Source of the DNA: Atrina japonica
Lineage: Eukaryota > Mollusca > Bivalvia > Pterioida > Pinnidae
Assembly: GCA_030159075.1 (NCBI GenBank)
Contig: BROG01000466.1
Coordinates: forward strand, 132,501 to 196,500
Direction: 5' to 3'
DNA: 64,000 nt
The notes beneath the pieces are model-generated. The model was not told where the DNA came from. It worked only from the letters and a program-made list of their open reading frames with translations, and did no database searches. Positions 40,154 through 52,133 of the stretch are shown here, piece after piece. The position numbers and the translations under genes are program-made. Numbering within the stretch: the stretch's first letter is position 1; each line of letters opens with the position of its first letter.

Positions 40154-40604
40154 GAATCTAAACAAGATGAATTGTATAGAAATACATTATCATACAAGCT
40201 AAATACTTAACTTTAATGTTTTCAAGTCCGTCTAAGAGTAACCAATGTTATAAGGTAACTATCTTAGTTTAAGCTCAATTGATCCTTTGGATTATGTGAG
40301 CTATAGCCATCACTTTTAGTCTTTGAACTTTTAAAAAAACCACTGAATGAATTGAAATGAAAAATGGCATAAATGGTAACAGGTGTCGTTGATTTGGTGC
40401 CGATCTGTCATTCAAGATGGCCAATCATTACTTTGGTGCTAATCCGTCATCCAAGATGGCCGCCAGTGGATGACTTAGTTTAACAAAGGACTATATGGTA
40501 AATACATTCAATTATCTACAAGAAAATAACTGAATAGATTTCAATCAATGTGACATAAACCTTCCTTTCAAGGCAAAGCCACCAAGTGTTCTTACTTTAG
40601 TTTA

Positions 40605-41840
40605 TATATAATAATTTTACCAAAGTGTAAATCATCAGGATGTCCAGGATACATATACAACTCTCGTGATATTGGACAACCGCGGATCTCTGGAAATCCA
40701 GAGGTGGAATCAGGTGTCATGAAGGAATAAGCATTTCCTGTCGACCGGTCACACCCACCGTGAGTCCACAGTCAAGTCCAAATGAAATGAATCCTCGTCA
40801 CAATTGGTACAGACGTCTCAACAACCGCCAATGTACAAGCAACTCAGCATTTCATTTAGTGAAACAAAGTAATCGAAAACAAAACTATTATACCGACCGT
40901 GAAATTTGCGGAGCGTTGAAATCAAAAGCGATTTCTGATAACCATGTGCCAATAACGAAGTAAGTAGTTTACCTCTGTATATGAAATGTTCATATATTGA
41001 ACATGCATCTGGCATATTGGATCATTTGTAAGATATAAACACCATATACAGGTGATTGAGGGATATTACTACTTAAATTTCAATTGGAAAATTTGCGATT
41101 GTAAAGCCGAAATCGTTGCGTTTGTAGTATAGCCTAGTTGTCAATGTCCTGTCTGTGTCTAAAGTAAATAAAATGTCCAAGTAGGAAGCGTGTGTGCCTG
41201 ATTTTTTTGTATCTTTAATTTCAAGTTCGATGGGATATATCGCATTGACATATGAATGAAAATTATCATTTTTAATTGACAAAACGTCTTCGTTATATCT
41301 AATCGTCAAGTTAAATGACACAGCTAGCTTTTTTCTTCCTTTGATTCAGAATCTGTTTCGTATAAATTAAGGAACGGGTCGGCCAATAAAGGGGCACAAT
41401 TGGTTACCATGAGAATTCCGACAATATATCCATATATTACAAATATATTGCCTATTAGAAATTTTAGCATCTTTTTATATCAATGTCAGTGTATTTCTGT
41501 GTAGTTGCACGAAATAAGTATCCTGATAGCCAATGACAATACATGTACATGTATATTTATATTTTCTGGTACCACTTCAGTTGTCGATGATGTAAAAATG
41601 TCTCTCTTTTTTATGTGGAATAATTATGTTAAGAGTAGAAAAGTCATATGTTTTGATACTATGAATTTGAGAAAAATGGTGTGTCTTCAAATTTTTAAAA
41701 AGCTTTTTAGAATTTTTAAGTATCCACAACTGATTTACACCGCATCTGGAATAAGTAACTGTACAGTATTGCTGAAGTTTCTCCTTAATAGCTGTCAATA
41801 TATTGGTAAGGAGTCAAGATAAAGGTTTGTTGGAATATTT
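40605..41840 (-). mobile_element. Penelope-like retroelement copy with RT remnants, longest in window
   Basis: From 41840 downward on the minus strand: [20 protein letters not shown] (41798-41577), TYDFSTLNIIIPHKK, an ILMVTNCAPLL-like site near 41400, then LTIRYNEDVLSIKNDNFHSY (41321-41073), where the catalytic YIDD has become YNED, and HASYLDILFTLDTDRTL. Then IYEHFIYRGKLLTSLLAHGY (41015-40818) and the shared 3' tail to 40605. The ruined active site and frameshifts make it a pseudo-element. Confidence 0.78.
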
Positions 41841-42074
41841 GCTGGACGTACAAAACAAAGAATGATTAACTTTTGGGCAAATAAACTTCAGGACAAACAA
41901 TCTAAAATTATATGCATATCCTGGTATTTCGGTACCAGCTGATAATCTTATACTGAAGTAATATTTCGCACTGATAACACCATTTAAATTCTAAATTATT
42001 CTAAAGCTAAGATATTAATCTTTTCAGAGTGGTTACTCTTAGACGGATTTTGGTTATATGTTCAGATTTATTAC

Positions 42075-42250
42075 TTGGTCTTGTATGATACCACTTTCTC
42101 ATTAGCAAATAATCATCTATTTTAAATTGGAGCTCAACTGATGAAGTCTAATCGAGAGAAACGATCATCTTGAGCATTTTAACTTTGGTATTACGTTTAT
42201 AACATTTATAATTAGAAGTAATATTACACAAAAATACAGATGTGATTTGG
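42075..42250 (+). repeat. Dispersed repeat carrying hammerhead-like motif
   Basis: Alignable by eye in reverse complement with 12020-12175: both have CTTGTATGRTACCACTTT, AATTGGAG, the hammerhead-like core and AACTTTGGTATTAYGTTTAT. The unit of about 170-180 bp is the size range of a retrozyme monomer or a PLE terminal repeat piece. Confidence 0.6.
42129..42177 (+). ncRNA. Hammerhead-ribozyme-like motif, copy 2
   Basis: Order: stem I strand GGAGCTCAA (42129-42137), CTGATGA (42138-42144), stem II region AGTCTAATCGAGA (42145-42157), GAAAC (42158-42162), GATCATC (42163-42169), stem I strand TTGAGCATT (from 42170). Six consecutive Watson-Crick pairs form GCTCAA/TTGAGC. AUC before the presumed cut fits the NUH rule. 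Stem II is weak (two pairs) and stem III has a C-A mismatch, so activity is doubtful. The substitutions relative to copy 1 keep stem I paired. Confidence 0.45.
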
Positions 42251-43319
42251 TCAATTTCATAAAAAGGAAATCTTGACAATTCAGGCTTCTTTGACTTTTG
42301 AAAATATCGACAGTTATTAACACGTAATTAAAGGGGCATTGTTTCGATTTTTGTACCTTTACTACCTGTACTTGATGTAAAATAATAAATAAGTGTTATA
42401 CATATATAAGCAATCTTATATTCCTATATATATTTTATGAAAATGAGGTCAGGTCCAGTATGGTATTCATACAATTAGTAAGGTGGATTTAATCAATTGC
42501 AATTGAAAAAGTGCTAAACCTGGATTTCTCAAGCAATTTTCACAAAATTTATAGGAATATAATAATATTTATGTCTGTGTATATATCTTTTTTGTTATTG
42601 TATATCAATCTAAGTAGAGAAAAAAGGCAGAAAATGTTTTTGAAAAAAAAAAAACGCAGCTAATTCCACTTGAATATGCGTATTAAGCTAATCGTATTCA
42701 TATATTACGAGAATAGAATTATTGTAAATATTGCAAATTATACAGATCCATCAAAACTACTCATTTTGAAAAAAATACCTTTGAAAATGTTTGGATAAAT
42801 TTTATCGCCTGAGATAGAATCATTTTAACAGAACTTTGGACAACTGATTATTACTTCATATTAAAATGGCCGTCAGCAATATGTCAATAGAGAAAATAGA
42901 ACATGCAAGCCTTTGTTTGTCGATTTTTTTATTTGAATGCCTTTTTCCTACCAATGCAAATACTAACAATTATGGTATTGATTCCTATTACTATCTATGG
43001 CAAATTACTGTAATCTAGCTTTTGTATAATTCTTCTATAAAAGTATTAAACAACTTGTGTACCTTTACTTTTATCATATTCAAACAACTGATATATATTT
43101 ACATTTCTTCATTAATGAATATTAGTATTACACATGTGTGTGTTGATAACAAATTGTGTTGTTATAAGTCGGTGACTAATATTGCTCATCTTGATATGTT
43201 ACATATGTATCACATGCCAAAACTCTATTAAGGAGTTAAACCGAGTTTTTCTCCAGTTAAACATAGTTTTTCTGTGATAATCCTAGTTTGTTTCTAGGAA
43301 ATGTGGGTTACGCTTTATA
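42251..43319. other. Unassigned AT-rich DNA
   Basis: No exon or recognised repeat. Confidence 0.35.
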
Positions 43320-43366
43320 CCTATAAAATCACATATACCAAATTATTAATCCTCGGGATGTCAATG

Positions 43367-43429
<63 letters not shown>

Positions 43430-43560
43430 ATTGGATAAATAGGGACCTCCATAAATCTAGAGATGGGATCAGGTTCATGGACAAACAGGTTGACCCCTCC
43501 GTGAGTCCAAAATTCAAATGAAATAAGATAGGAATAAATCCTCGTCACAGAACAGACAGG
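43320..43560 (-). mobile_element. Penelope-like element 3' tail interrupted by an AT microsatellite
   Basis: It starts like other tails (ATATACCAAATTATTAATCC, TCGGGATGTCAATG), then an AT run (43369-43426) replaces the usual ATACATATA word, then GATATTGGATAAATAGGGAC and the rest of the tail follow. This is the last PLE fragment in the window. Confidence 0.68.
43369..43426. repeat. (AT)n microsatellite inside PLE tail
   Basis: 58-bp AT run located where sister copies have a short AT-rich word, so it probably grew from that word. Confidence 0.96.
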
Positions 43561-45160
43561 TGCATGAATTGAAAAACGGTAACTTGTTTCATGAATGATG
43601 ATCTAAACAATCCGACTGTATAATCGGCAGTATGTAATTATTAACTGTCAAATTACTTAAATGACTCATTTGTCATGTTATGGTTTTTCTCAATTAAACT
43701 CCCCTTATAAAAATCTTTCTTCTCCACTGCATGAATTGCATGATCCAATGACTGTATGATGTTTTTACTTGTTAATTATTAGAGACTTTGTCATGTATGG
43801 TTTCCTCAATGTTTTTCACTGCAAGAATTTTGTCGAAATTTCATTTTAGATTTTTTTTATGAATATTTAAAAAAGAGGGGGATGCATTTTTCACACTATC
43901 ATCTTTTGTTTCAAAACCACTGGAGGAATATTGATGAAACTTTACAGGAAGCAAGTCCTCTACCAAGTTTGTAGTTTTCACCAAGATCGGCCCCAGGGTG
44001 GATCTGGCGCGGGGCAAATTAGGTCACGTAAGGTACGGTAACCCCTCTCAGTTTAAAATCTTCTTCTCCAAAACCGCTACATAAATTGAAAAACAGATTG
44101 GTTTTTTAGTGATCTACATGAATGTATGATTCAGGTTTGTACTTTTCATAGAAATCGGAATACAAATTTTTGACGCGTTTTGTGGTTTTTTCAGACTTTG
44201 TCATTTTCATTCATTTTTGCACGATTTCCTCAACTGATCTTCTTTCCACATTTGTAGATGGATTCTCAGGTAAGAGATCGAGGCCCTCTTGTTTTTTTTA
44301 AAATGATTTTGGTCAAAACAGGCAGATATATGATTTGCAGACAACTTCGCTAAAACCCAACTTTGTGAGGATGAACTGCCACATAAAATTTCTTATGGTC
44401 TTATTGATCTAACTTTATAGGTGCATGTGAACTAAACTTTCAACATTGGTATTATCCGATATCTGTATGATGCACCTATAATTTCCTTTCATGAGGCCAT
44501 GAAATTGATGAGATATGAATAGAGGCAAATAGATGATGATGAAATATTGTTAGCGAATGAAATACTTGCGAAAATAAAGTTAAACCCATAAATGAATTAA
44601 TATTGATAATAATTAAGAAGAATATTGAGTAGATTAATGAAATAAATAAAAGATATTTGAATTACTAAATTATATATCATAAATTAAATATTAAATAGAT
44701 CTTATAAATTAAAAACGATAACAATAAATATTTCATAAATAAAATTAATGTTGTTTATGTTTGTTTCACCATATTATTTTATAACTTTTGTGTACCAAGT
44801 ACATTTTATTTTATTTTATTTTTTTATTTATTATTTTTTGATAATTGACATAGATCTTATATGGAATATGTTTCATTTTATATAAGATTTAACATCTTCA
44901 TTTCTCATATCCCAGTCACAAATTCAGACTTTCATAAGAATTATATTAACATATAAATTTCATATTTGCAGTATCAGCGATATATAAAGCTAACTTAGCT
45001 TTATATATCGTGGGCAGTATGGTTTACTCTAATATTCGACATTTTACAAGTATGAGTTTTAATTTATATAACTATGTCCGGTCTAAACTATTTTTAGTAT
45101 CTAGCTGTGATCTTTTGAAACATTCATCGAAGAGTAGCTATAGGCCTAGCCATGACAAAA
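43561..45160. other. Unassigned DNA, possibly an old dispersed repeat
   Basis: 43.7-44.3 kb has repeated phrases (CTTCTCCAAAACCGCTACAT, TTTGTCATGTATGGTTTCCT) of the kind found in old repeats. 44.5-44.9 kb is extremely AT-rich. No gene. Confidence 0.3.
44978..45010. repeat. Perfect hairpin, 16-bp arms
   Basis: CGATATATAAAGCTAA, one C, then TTAGCTTTATATATCG. The word ATCAGCGATATATAAAGC at 44974-44991 recurs inverted near 45950-45967. Confidence 0.7.
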
Positions 45161-45164
45161 TGTA

Positions 45165-45232
45165 GCCTGGGATTCTGACTCACTGATAAACCTATCGACG
45201 AAGTATGATTGAGCCAGGCTCCCAGGCTAGAC
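45165..45232. repeat. Short inverted repeat, 68 bp
   Basis: TAGCCTGGGATTCTGACTCA against TGAGCCAGGCTCCCAGGCTA in inverted relation (17 of 20 positions). Probably the remains of a small foldback element. Confidence 0.6.
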
Positions 45233-45289
45233 AAAATGCAAGTAAAAGTTACTTCCCTTGTTAAACAGTAGTCAACAAGAGATGTCGGG

Positions 45290-45413
45290 TCGATAGACAG
45301 GTGTGCTTCCGGTTTATATTTGGACAGGTAAACAAACTACAGATTGTCCGAAAGTAAAAAGAAATGCTGAAAGTAAAGTACGGAAATATGACTATTCAAA
45401 ATATGTTTTAAAG
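45290..45413 (+). other. Possible non-coding first exon and promoter
   Basis: The segment with CTTCCGG (ETS-type word) at about 45309 leads into an ordinary stretch ending TTTTAAAG before GTAAGTTTCA, a strong donor. No long reading frame is present, so it would be a 5' UTR exon of a plus-strand gene whose coding exons are not in this window. Speculative. Confidence 0.2.
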
Positions 45414-46544
45414 GTAAGTTTCACTTCTGGTATTTATTATCTCTTTTCCCTAAACAGCGTTTTACTTTTTTAACAATATGTTGCACATGCAGACAAAATA
45501 GGTAATCTGTCAAGTTTTACCCCATGTCCCCAGTAGTTTTTATGTACACCATGACAAGACACAAATTCTTATCAATCATATATTTTCTCTTAGTTTCTGA
45601 GAAACATTGCAGGGATTTTACAAACATTCTTGGAAATTATTTTTCTAACGAAACCAGTAGCCTGTCTATTTCAAAATATTTGGAAAAGTACTTGTAACAG
45701 CTTTTGATGGCGATCATTGTCATGCATGACGAAATACTCAGCGGTACCACCCAGTTTATATTGATGGGTACATGTTTAACTGTAAAAGAAAAACGTGTAC
45801 TTAAATCCATTTTATAATTGTTCAATCTATATTATTCATGTAATTCAATGCATATTGGCACACATGTGTAAATTTATTGAAGTTCAAAGTCAGTCAAAAT
45901 GTGTATTCTACGTTTGGTTGTAAGAAAATTTATTTATTGTAGGCTATTTGCTTTATATATCGCTGATTGTATTAAACCTCTAAATATATGTTGTTTTTTA
46001 TGGCGAGAAAAGGGGGAAAAAGGAAATAGTTCCTGATGCCCCTGCTCATTATACATGTAGTAGGCTTTTCTTAAAATGTTTATTAGAAAGATGTTGACAA
46101 TTGTTTTATTTTAAGAATGTCTTCTTACAAAATTTAGCAAAATTAATAGAAATGCAATAAATTATGATTGATGAATTGATTCTGAGTAATTTAATTGAAA
46201 AGTATTCCTCCGTTTTTCCAATTTGCAGTAGAAATTTCCCAATTGATATCAAATACAAAATAATTTGAAGAGATTTTATATTTTCGCATAGTTTTGTGTA
46301 TACATGTACATTGTATCACTAGATTTCCCGGTTTCAATGAAATGTTTCTAAAATTCCCAATTCAAAACTCTAAAGTCCCAGGTCCCATTCCCAAAAGTAT
46401 GTGGAAACATCTCTTTACCATTCCAAAATCTCTCAAGATTGTAAGTCAATTTTTCATTGTTCAAATAGTACACACATATTGGAGAGGTCACTCATATGTG
46501 ACCCCATAGCAGGTATCCTTAGATCCTCTATGTGATCAGAGTTC

Positions 46545-46855
46545 AGGTTTCAATTACCGTATTTGACCCAATAAGCACCGAGGGCACTACAAAAGTAGGA
46601 GAAAAAAAGGCGTGGGCACTTATTGGGACCAATTAGTATTCAAATTAAGTAACGTAAATTTTATAAGGTGTGTTAGAAAAGTTGTTGTAGTTATTATTGT
46701 GGACACCTATCAACATTCTTGTTGATATAAACATAAACAACATTTTATATTCATAAACTCCTTGTCGACCAGGTCCATACTTGGTCACGTGTGAAAAAAG
46801 GGGGAGGGGCGCTTATAGTGACATGGGCGATTGAGTATGTGTATTTGAAATATAC
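46545..46855. mobile_element. Inverted-repeat element (GACCCAATAAGC family)
   Basis: Left: CCGTATTTGACCCAATAAGC. Right: GGGGCGCTTATAGTGACATG then GGCGATTGAGTATGTG, in inverted relation. A second internal inverted word GGGCACTTATTGGGACC follows the left end. Non-coding. Confidence 0.55.
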
Positions 46856-47269
46856 CAATAGTTACATGTACTTTTGTTAACTCATTCAACCCTAAATACA
46901 CATCTGGTTTGAAGAAGAGTCCATTTTTTTTTCAGGGGTTGATAAGTTAGTTAATATCTGTGATACTACAGGGAAACTCCATTTTAATGTATAGGCTACA
47001 TAATATATATGACAGCAGTGATTGTGATTAGCTTTGGCTGAATGTTAAAATAGATTTTTTAAACACGGCTCACTCTTGAAGACTTTTTCAAATGACTTTA
47101 TCACTGTCTCAGAATATGGATACAGATTAAAAATTCTGTAACATATTTCAGAATGACCCTGTAAAAGTGTATTTTTCATGTGCTAAATCCTCCAGCAGAT
47201 TTTTTTATGACACATACAAATGGGTATACCTGTAGCTTGATATTGTGTGTTGAATTGAAATAATCATTT

Positions 47270-47400
47270 TTTTATGGAGTTTTACAACACACTCAACGAT
47301 TTTTTAGTTATATGGTGGTGATCAATTTTTTAATGAAGGAATAGAAAACCTTAATACAACATATCCAGTTTGAGACCACTAATAATCTGTGACAAATGAA
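47270..47400 (-). mobile_element. SINE tail, second family
   Basis: The reverse complement shows the family-2 tail: CACCACCATATAACTAAAAA, then ATCGTTGAGTGTGTTGTAAAA. The tRNA head is not seen. Confidence 0.5.
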
Positions 47401-47408
47401 ATATATAT

Positions 47409-47440
<32 letters not shown>

Positions 47441-47442
47441 AG
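47400..47442. repeat. (AT)n microsatellite
   Basis: Short AT run interrupted by ACATGT. Confidence 0.93.
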
Positions 47443-47776
47443 CTTCATTTATTTAAAACTCCATCTCATTTTCTTCTGGTAGCCTATTTGTTTTTAAGTG
47501 CTTTCAGGGGATGTCAAAAATTACACAATACATAAATTCTTGACCCCATCCATAGAAACAAGTACAATCAAATTAAAAATAAATAATTGAAAATTAGAAG
47601 TGAGAAAACTTTGATTATTCTTTTTTTAATTCAACTTGCCCAGTCAGACAACTAGAGTTTCATTTTTCACTTGCCCTGGCTCAATTTTCACCTGTCTCGG
47701 GCATCGGGCAACCATTAATGTTGGACCCTGATCTGAAATACATAAGTGAAGCATATTTTGTAGATGGTATTGTTCG

Positions 47777-48010
47777 ATTCACGTAAGATGGCGGGGCGGA
47801 ATAACCTGTTGATTATCATACGGATGATTCTACTCACTTTTCAGTTATGACAAGCTGCACAGGAAAAACGTTTTATTCCTCTCTGGAAACTCATAGGTAC
47901 ATTTACAATGAAAAGTAGGAACGAGAACTCTTACCAGTGTAATTTTAATATATTACTTAAAATTCAAACTTGTTCCGATCAAGAAAGGGTTCGCAAGGCT
48001 CTGCGCTGCC
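47777..48010 (+). repeat. Unclassified dispersed repeat, copy 1
   Basis: Aligns in the same orientation with 62528-62765: GTTCGATTCACGTAAGATGG, GGCGGAATAACCTGTTGATT, TATGACAAGCTGCAC, and AAGAAAGGGTTCGCAAG. No tRNA boxes or inverted ends were noted and no long frame. Confidence 0.6.
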
Positions 48011-48845
48011 AGGTATTATGTATTTGATTTTTACTAAGTCTAAGCTTTGAACTGTACGTTACGGACACAGCACTGAACATGTTGAAAGATACGTGTATGT
48101 AATACAGTACAATAACATTGTATGTCAAGTTCATCAGTTGCTACATATTATATACACTTAATTGCCTTACCTTTTGCTCTGTACTGTACATGTCATTTTA
48201 AAACAGATGTTGTATTTCTGTACACTGCAGGGATTATTTTTTCACATATAATAGTGATAAAACATTTTTGTCACTTTTTATGATACAAATAATTTTATTG
48301 CTTGTAAATCTTTTAAATATTGAATATGAAAATGTCACCTTTCCATTGTTAAAAAAAGGATTTATTTAAATCTGTTGAACAAGATACACGTAAACTTAAG
48401 TGTTTGATAAGCGTCACAGTACAGACAGATCGATACAAGTATGATATATAAATTCATTTGGACTTGATTCCTACTGGCTCAGTCAGAAGATTATTGTGCA
48501 AAATACATGTATGCAGTAAATCATAAGATGCTGGTAAATGAAATTATTTAAATATATTCTATATCTCCACAAAAATGATATGGGGCCCATTTTATGAAAT
48601 GTCCTGATCCGCCACTGTTGTATATGTTTATTACATAATCAAAAGACTAAATAACACCACCCCAGCACTTTTGATTTGCATCCCACGCCACTGCCCTCAA
48701 CTCCCCCTTTGAAAATTTCTAGATCCACCACTGCAGTATATTACATTTCTGACTACAAAGGTGAAAAACTGAGGAAAATAAATAATCTGTCTTTGGAATG
48801 CTTGAAAATAAATATTCTGTGCTGCAACCTTATGAGTTATTTTAG
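48011..48845. other. Unassigned DNA
   Basis: Nothing recognised. Confidence 0.35.
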
Positions 48846-48849
48846 AGTA

Positions 48850-48935
48850 GGGTTGATAAAGCAGTCCTAAGTTTTCTCTTAAGATTAAGTTACTTAAGAC
48901 ATAGGACTTACGACTCCTTGATAAAACGGGCCCCT
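48850..48935. mobile_element. Small palindromic element
   Basis: GGGTTGATAAAGCAGTCCTA against GGACTTACGACTCCTTGATA and AAACGGGCCCCTGGTTT. Related to the unit nested at 38185-38275. Confidence 0.6.
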
Positions 48936-49775
48936 GGTTTCTACATTTCACCATTCAACATATTCACAAGTGCAAACTATTACAATAATGACGTCTTGAA
49001 GTCCTGAATAATTTTTTTTATTTAATACTACTTATAAACATTTAATAATTCAAACTTTTATGAGTCGTATTTCTCAATGTTTCAAATAAATTTTGGGGCC
49101 CATTTCTATAAAAGCAACGAAATTTCCAACAAATATTTCAAAGCCAAAATTTACATGTGTACGAATTTGCACCATGGTAATTCTTCTCCTTCTCATAAAC
49201 ACTCAATGTTTTAATTTCAGGAAAACTCGTTAATTTTAGCACTTACAGTTGTATTTGTTAACTATAATGACTGTATATATCATATCAGTCATATGCACCT
49301 AAAAATGCCTGATTTCTGTGAGTCGAAGTCCCAATGTGTCGAACTTTCCTAGGTAGTCCCTTGAACTCAGAGTCATCAAAGTTTTACTATGTATATATGT
49401 GGCAAACTATTTGTAAGTCTGGATGTTTTCTTCAGTGGTAAAATTTTCTGGACAATTCTTCAGAAATTCTTTTGTTACCAATCTAGTATGTCCTTACTCA
49501 TGCTTTGTGTTTTGTCAAACATAGTTGTCCATGATCATTCTACTTTTTCCTCTTTTGAATGGTGGTACATGTATGATAGACACGGAACATGCACCAAATG
49601 TGAACAAAAATATTAGCCAAAAAATTAAACATCTAAAAAAATAATATTTTTACAATTTTTTCACCAATCTTGAAAAAAATTAGTCAATGACTACATTTGC
49701 TACTGACAAGGTACATGTAAGTCCTGGGTATAACAATGCCTTGTTTTCTCTATAATTAATATATAGCTGCATATG
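48936..49775. other. Unassigned DNA
   Basis: No gene. A 75-residue plus-strand frame (49389-49616) has no domain. Confidence 0.3.
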
Positions 49776-49777
49776 TC

Positions 49778-50062
49778 TAAATGCAAATGGCACATGTCTA
49801 TTTGTAATGGCTCATGTCTGCTAGCAGTGACACATGTCTGCTCGCAGTTGCACATGGCTGCTGGTGATTGCAAATTCAGCATGAAGTGACACATGTGTTT
49901 AAACATTTCTGCTTGTAGTGGCACATTTCTGCTTGCAGATTTGCATACATATATATACATGTATCTTCTTGAAGTGGCACATGTCTGCTTGCAGATTTGC
50001 ATACATATATACATGTATCTTCTTGCAGTGACACATGTCTGCTTGCAGTGACAGAGTGGCAA
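49778..50062. repeat. Minisatellite, about 22-bp unit with higher-order copies
   Basis: Units of the form GCACATGTCTGCTTGCAGTG. Two longer copies include GCATACATATATACATGTAT. The Cys-rich minus-strand frames over it (CATSRRYMYI, TASRHVSLQ) are by-products. Confidence 0.88.
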
Positions 50063-50069
50063 AGAAGGG

Positions 50070-51190
50070 AATAGTTGGTGCAGTATATGCGTGTAATAGA
50101 ATTAAGAAAATAAAACAAACATTAGATTGTCAGGTGATATGTAAACAGATGTTGATAAAGGATTTGTCAGTTTCACAGACATTTTGAAATAAAAAAAAAT
50201 TACTGGTCAACCAGACCGGTGAATAAAGGAATTCCACTGGTCAAAGAAATTTTTTTACTGGTCTGTATATACATGTATACGCAGTTGAAAAGAAATGGAA
50301 AATTACTGGTCATTTGGACCAGTTATCAGATAGATTTCACCGACTTTCGTAAAATTTACTGGTTTTTCTGGTAAGACCGAAGAATTTCAAAAATTCTGGT
50401 TTTATCACTGTACTGTATGTATAAGATGACATACTTCAATCTGCTTGACAAAATACCATAGCTCTATTGTCTCTACCTGTTGGGGGTTACGGTAAGCCTA
50501 TGAATTTGTTTAGAAGAAAGTTGCATCATGTACTAAAGAGTACTACAACCATACATGTACAGTATGAATGTACAATAAATCAAATTGGTCTACAAGTATT
50601 GAAAAACTACAGTGAAATAAATGAGATTGAGTATGATACCTCGTAAAATCGGGAAAACTAAGCAAACAAAGGCATGTTTCTACAGCGGTCTCAAATAAGA
50701 CCCTTACATGTAGATGATGTTGAGAATGTACACAGTATTTTCTATTTCAAGGAGATGGAATTGTGCATGATAACTTGTAAATATGAGGTTGTTCTCATTG
50801 AAATTCAGATGCACAATGTGCAAATTTTTGTAAAGCATTTATGCACTGTGTACACATGTATACGTGATTTGTCATTTGAATTGCAAATGAAATCATAAAT
50901 GATCATTTGATTACCCCTTTGTTGCCATAGGTAAACAATTTCCTATAATTATATTGCAGTTCTGAAATAGATATGGAGGATGCATACAGATATTGCATTT
51001 TCTGTTGAAGTGGTAGTACTTGATGTCCAATATCTCCAAACTGAATTACATGTATTTTAAATTTGGTATGGTTTTACATCTTAAAGCTGAGTGATAAGCC
51101 TCTGTGAGGCATTTTGTGAGTTCTTTCATAAACTGCAGGTGAACCCACTTATATAGAAACCTTTTACATTGAAATTCTGCTTTATTTGAA
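50070..51190. other. Unassigned DNA
   Basis: Between 50195 and 50400 the phrase TACTGGTCA/CTGGTCAAAGAAA recurs irregularly. No gene was recognised. Confidence 0.3.
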
Positions 51191-51193
51191 ATT

Positions 51194-51387
51194 ACAGTGA
51201 AACCTGTATATAGGGGTCAGCCAAGGGACCAGAAAATATTTACCTTTATGTGCAGGTGATCCTTATACACAGGTTCAATTTAGTTGAAATATGCAGTCAA
51301 GGCCCCTTGAAGGGACTTGAAAAAACTGGCCTTTATAAACAGGTAATCATTATATAGAGGTGGCTGCTATAGCAGATTTTACTGTAT
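51194..51387. mobile_element. TA-flanked inverted-repeat element, copy
   Basis: Starts CAGTGAAACCTGTATATAGG and ends GCTATAGCAGATTTTACTG before TA. Internal words resemble the copies at 52172 and 61347. Confidence 0.7.
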
Positions 51388-51492
51388 TTACAAATAGATT
51401 CCCCAACCAGATTTGTGTATTACAATTATAATCTAGTTATTTTGAAAACCTTGTTTATTTGAAGGAAAACATCCTTCCCATTACAATTTCAA

Positions 51493-51662
51493 TACAGTAA
51501 AACTTGCTTTAACGACCACCTGTGTGTAAGTACCACTGGTCATAAAGACCAGTAGTCAGTGCCATTTGTGTACAAATCAACCTCTATATAAAGACCACCT
51601 CCATATAAAGACCAGTTTTCTTTCTTTCCTTAAGGGATTCTTTATACACAAGTTTCAATGTA
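51493..51662. mobile_element. TA-flanked inverted-repeat element, opposite orientation
   Basis: Starts ACAGTAAAACTTGCTTTAAC and ends ATACACAAGTTTCAATGTA. It is inverted relative to 52172-52332; both contain the same TTGATTTGTACACAAATGGT word (as reverse complement here). Confidence 0.7.
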
Positions 51663-51774
51663 TATCCAACTTTAACTATATATTAATCCACACAGGAGGA
51701 TGCTAAATTATAGGATTGTTAGTTACTCCCATAGTTTGAAGTTGATGTACTTGTAGTTAGGTACCACTCATCTG

Positions 51775-52133
51775 GGTAGCCTACATTTTGTATATTGTCC
51801 ACTCATCAGGGTAGCCTACATTTTGTATATTGTCCACTCATCTGGGTAGCCTACATTTTGTATATTGTCCACTCATCTGGGTAGCCTACATTTTGTATAT
51901 TGTCCACTCATCTGGGTAGCCTACATTTTGTATATTGTCCACTCATTTGGGTAGCCTACATTTTGTATATATTGTCCACATTTTGTAGTGTCATTCTGGG
52001 TAGCCTACATTTTGTATATTGTCCACTCATTTGGGTAGCCTACATTTTGTATATTGTCCACTCATCTGGGTAGCCTACATTTTGTAGTGTCCACTCATCT
52101 GGGTAGCCTACATTTTGTATATTGTTACTGGGT
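51775..52133. repeat. Minisatellite, 35-bp unit, directly before a SINE tail
   Basis: About ten copies of a unit containing ACTCATCTGGGTAGCCTACA and TTTTGTATATTGTCC, with one longer irregular unit near 51965-52000. It ends where the family-2 SINE tail begins (TACTGGGTTCTCTCCTCCAC). Confidence 0.93.
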
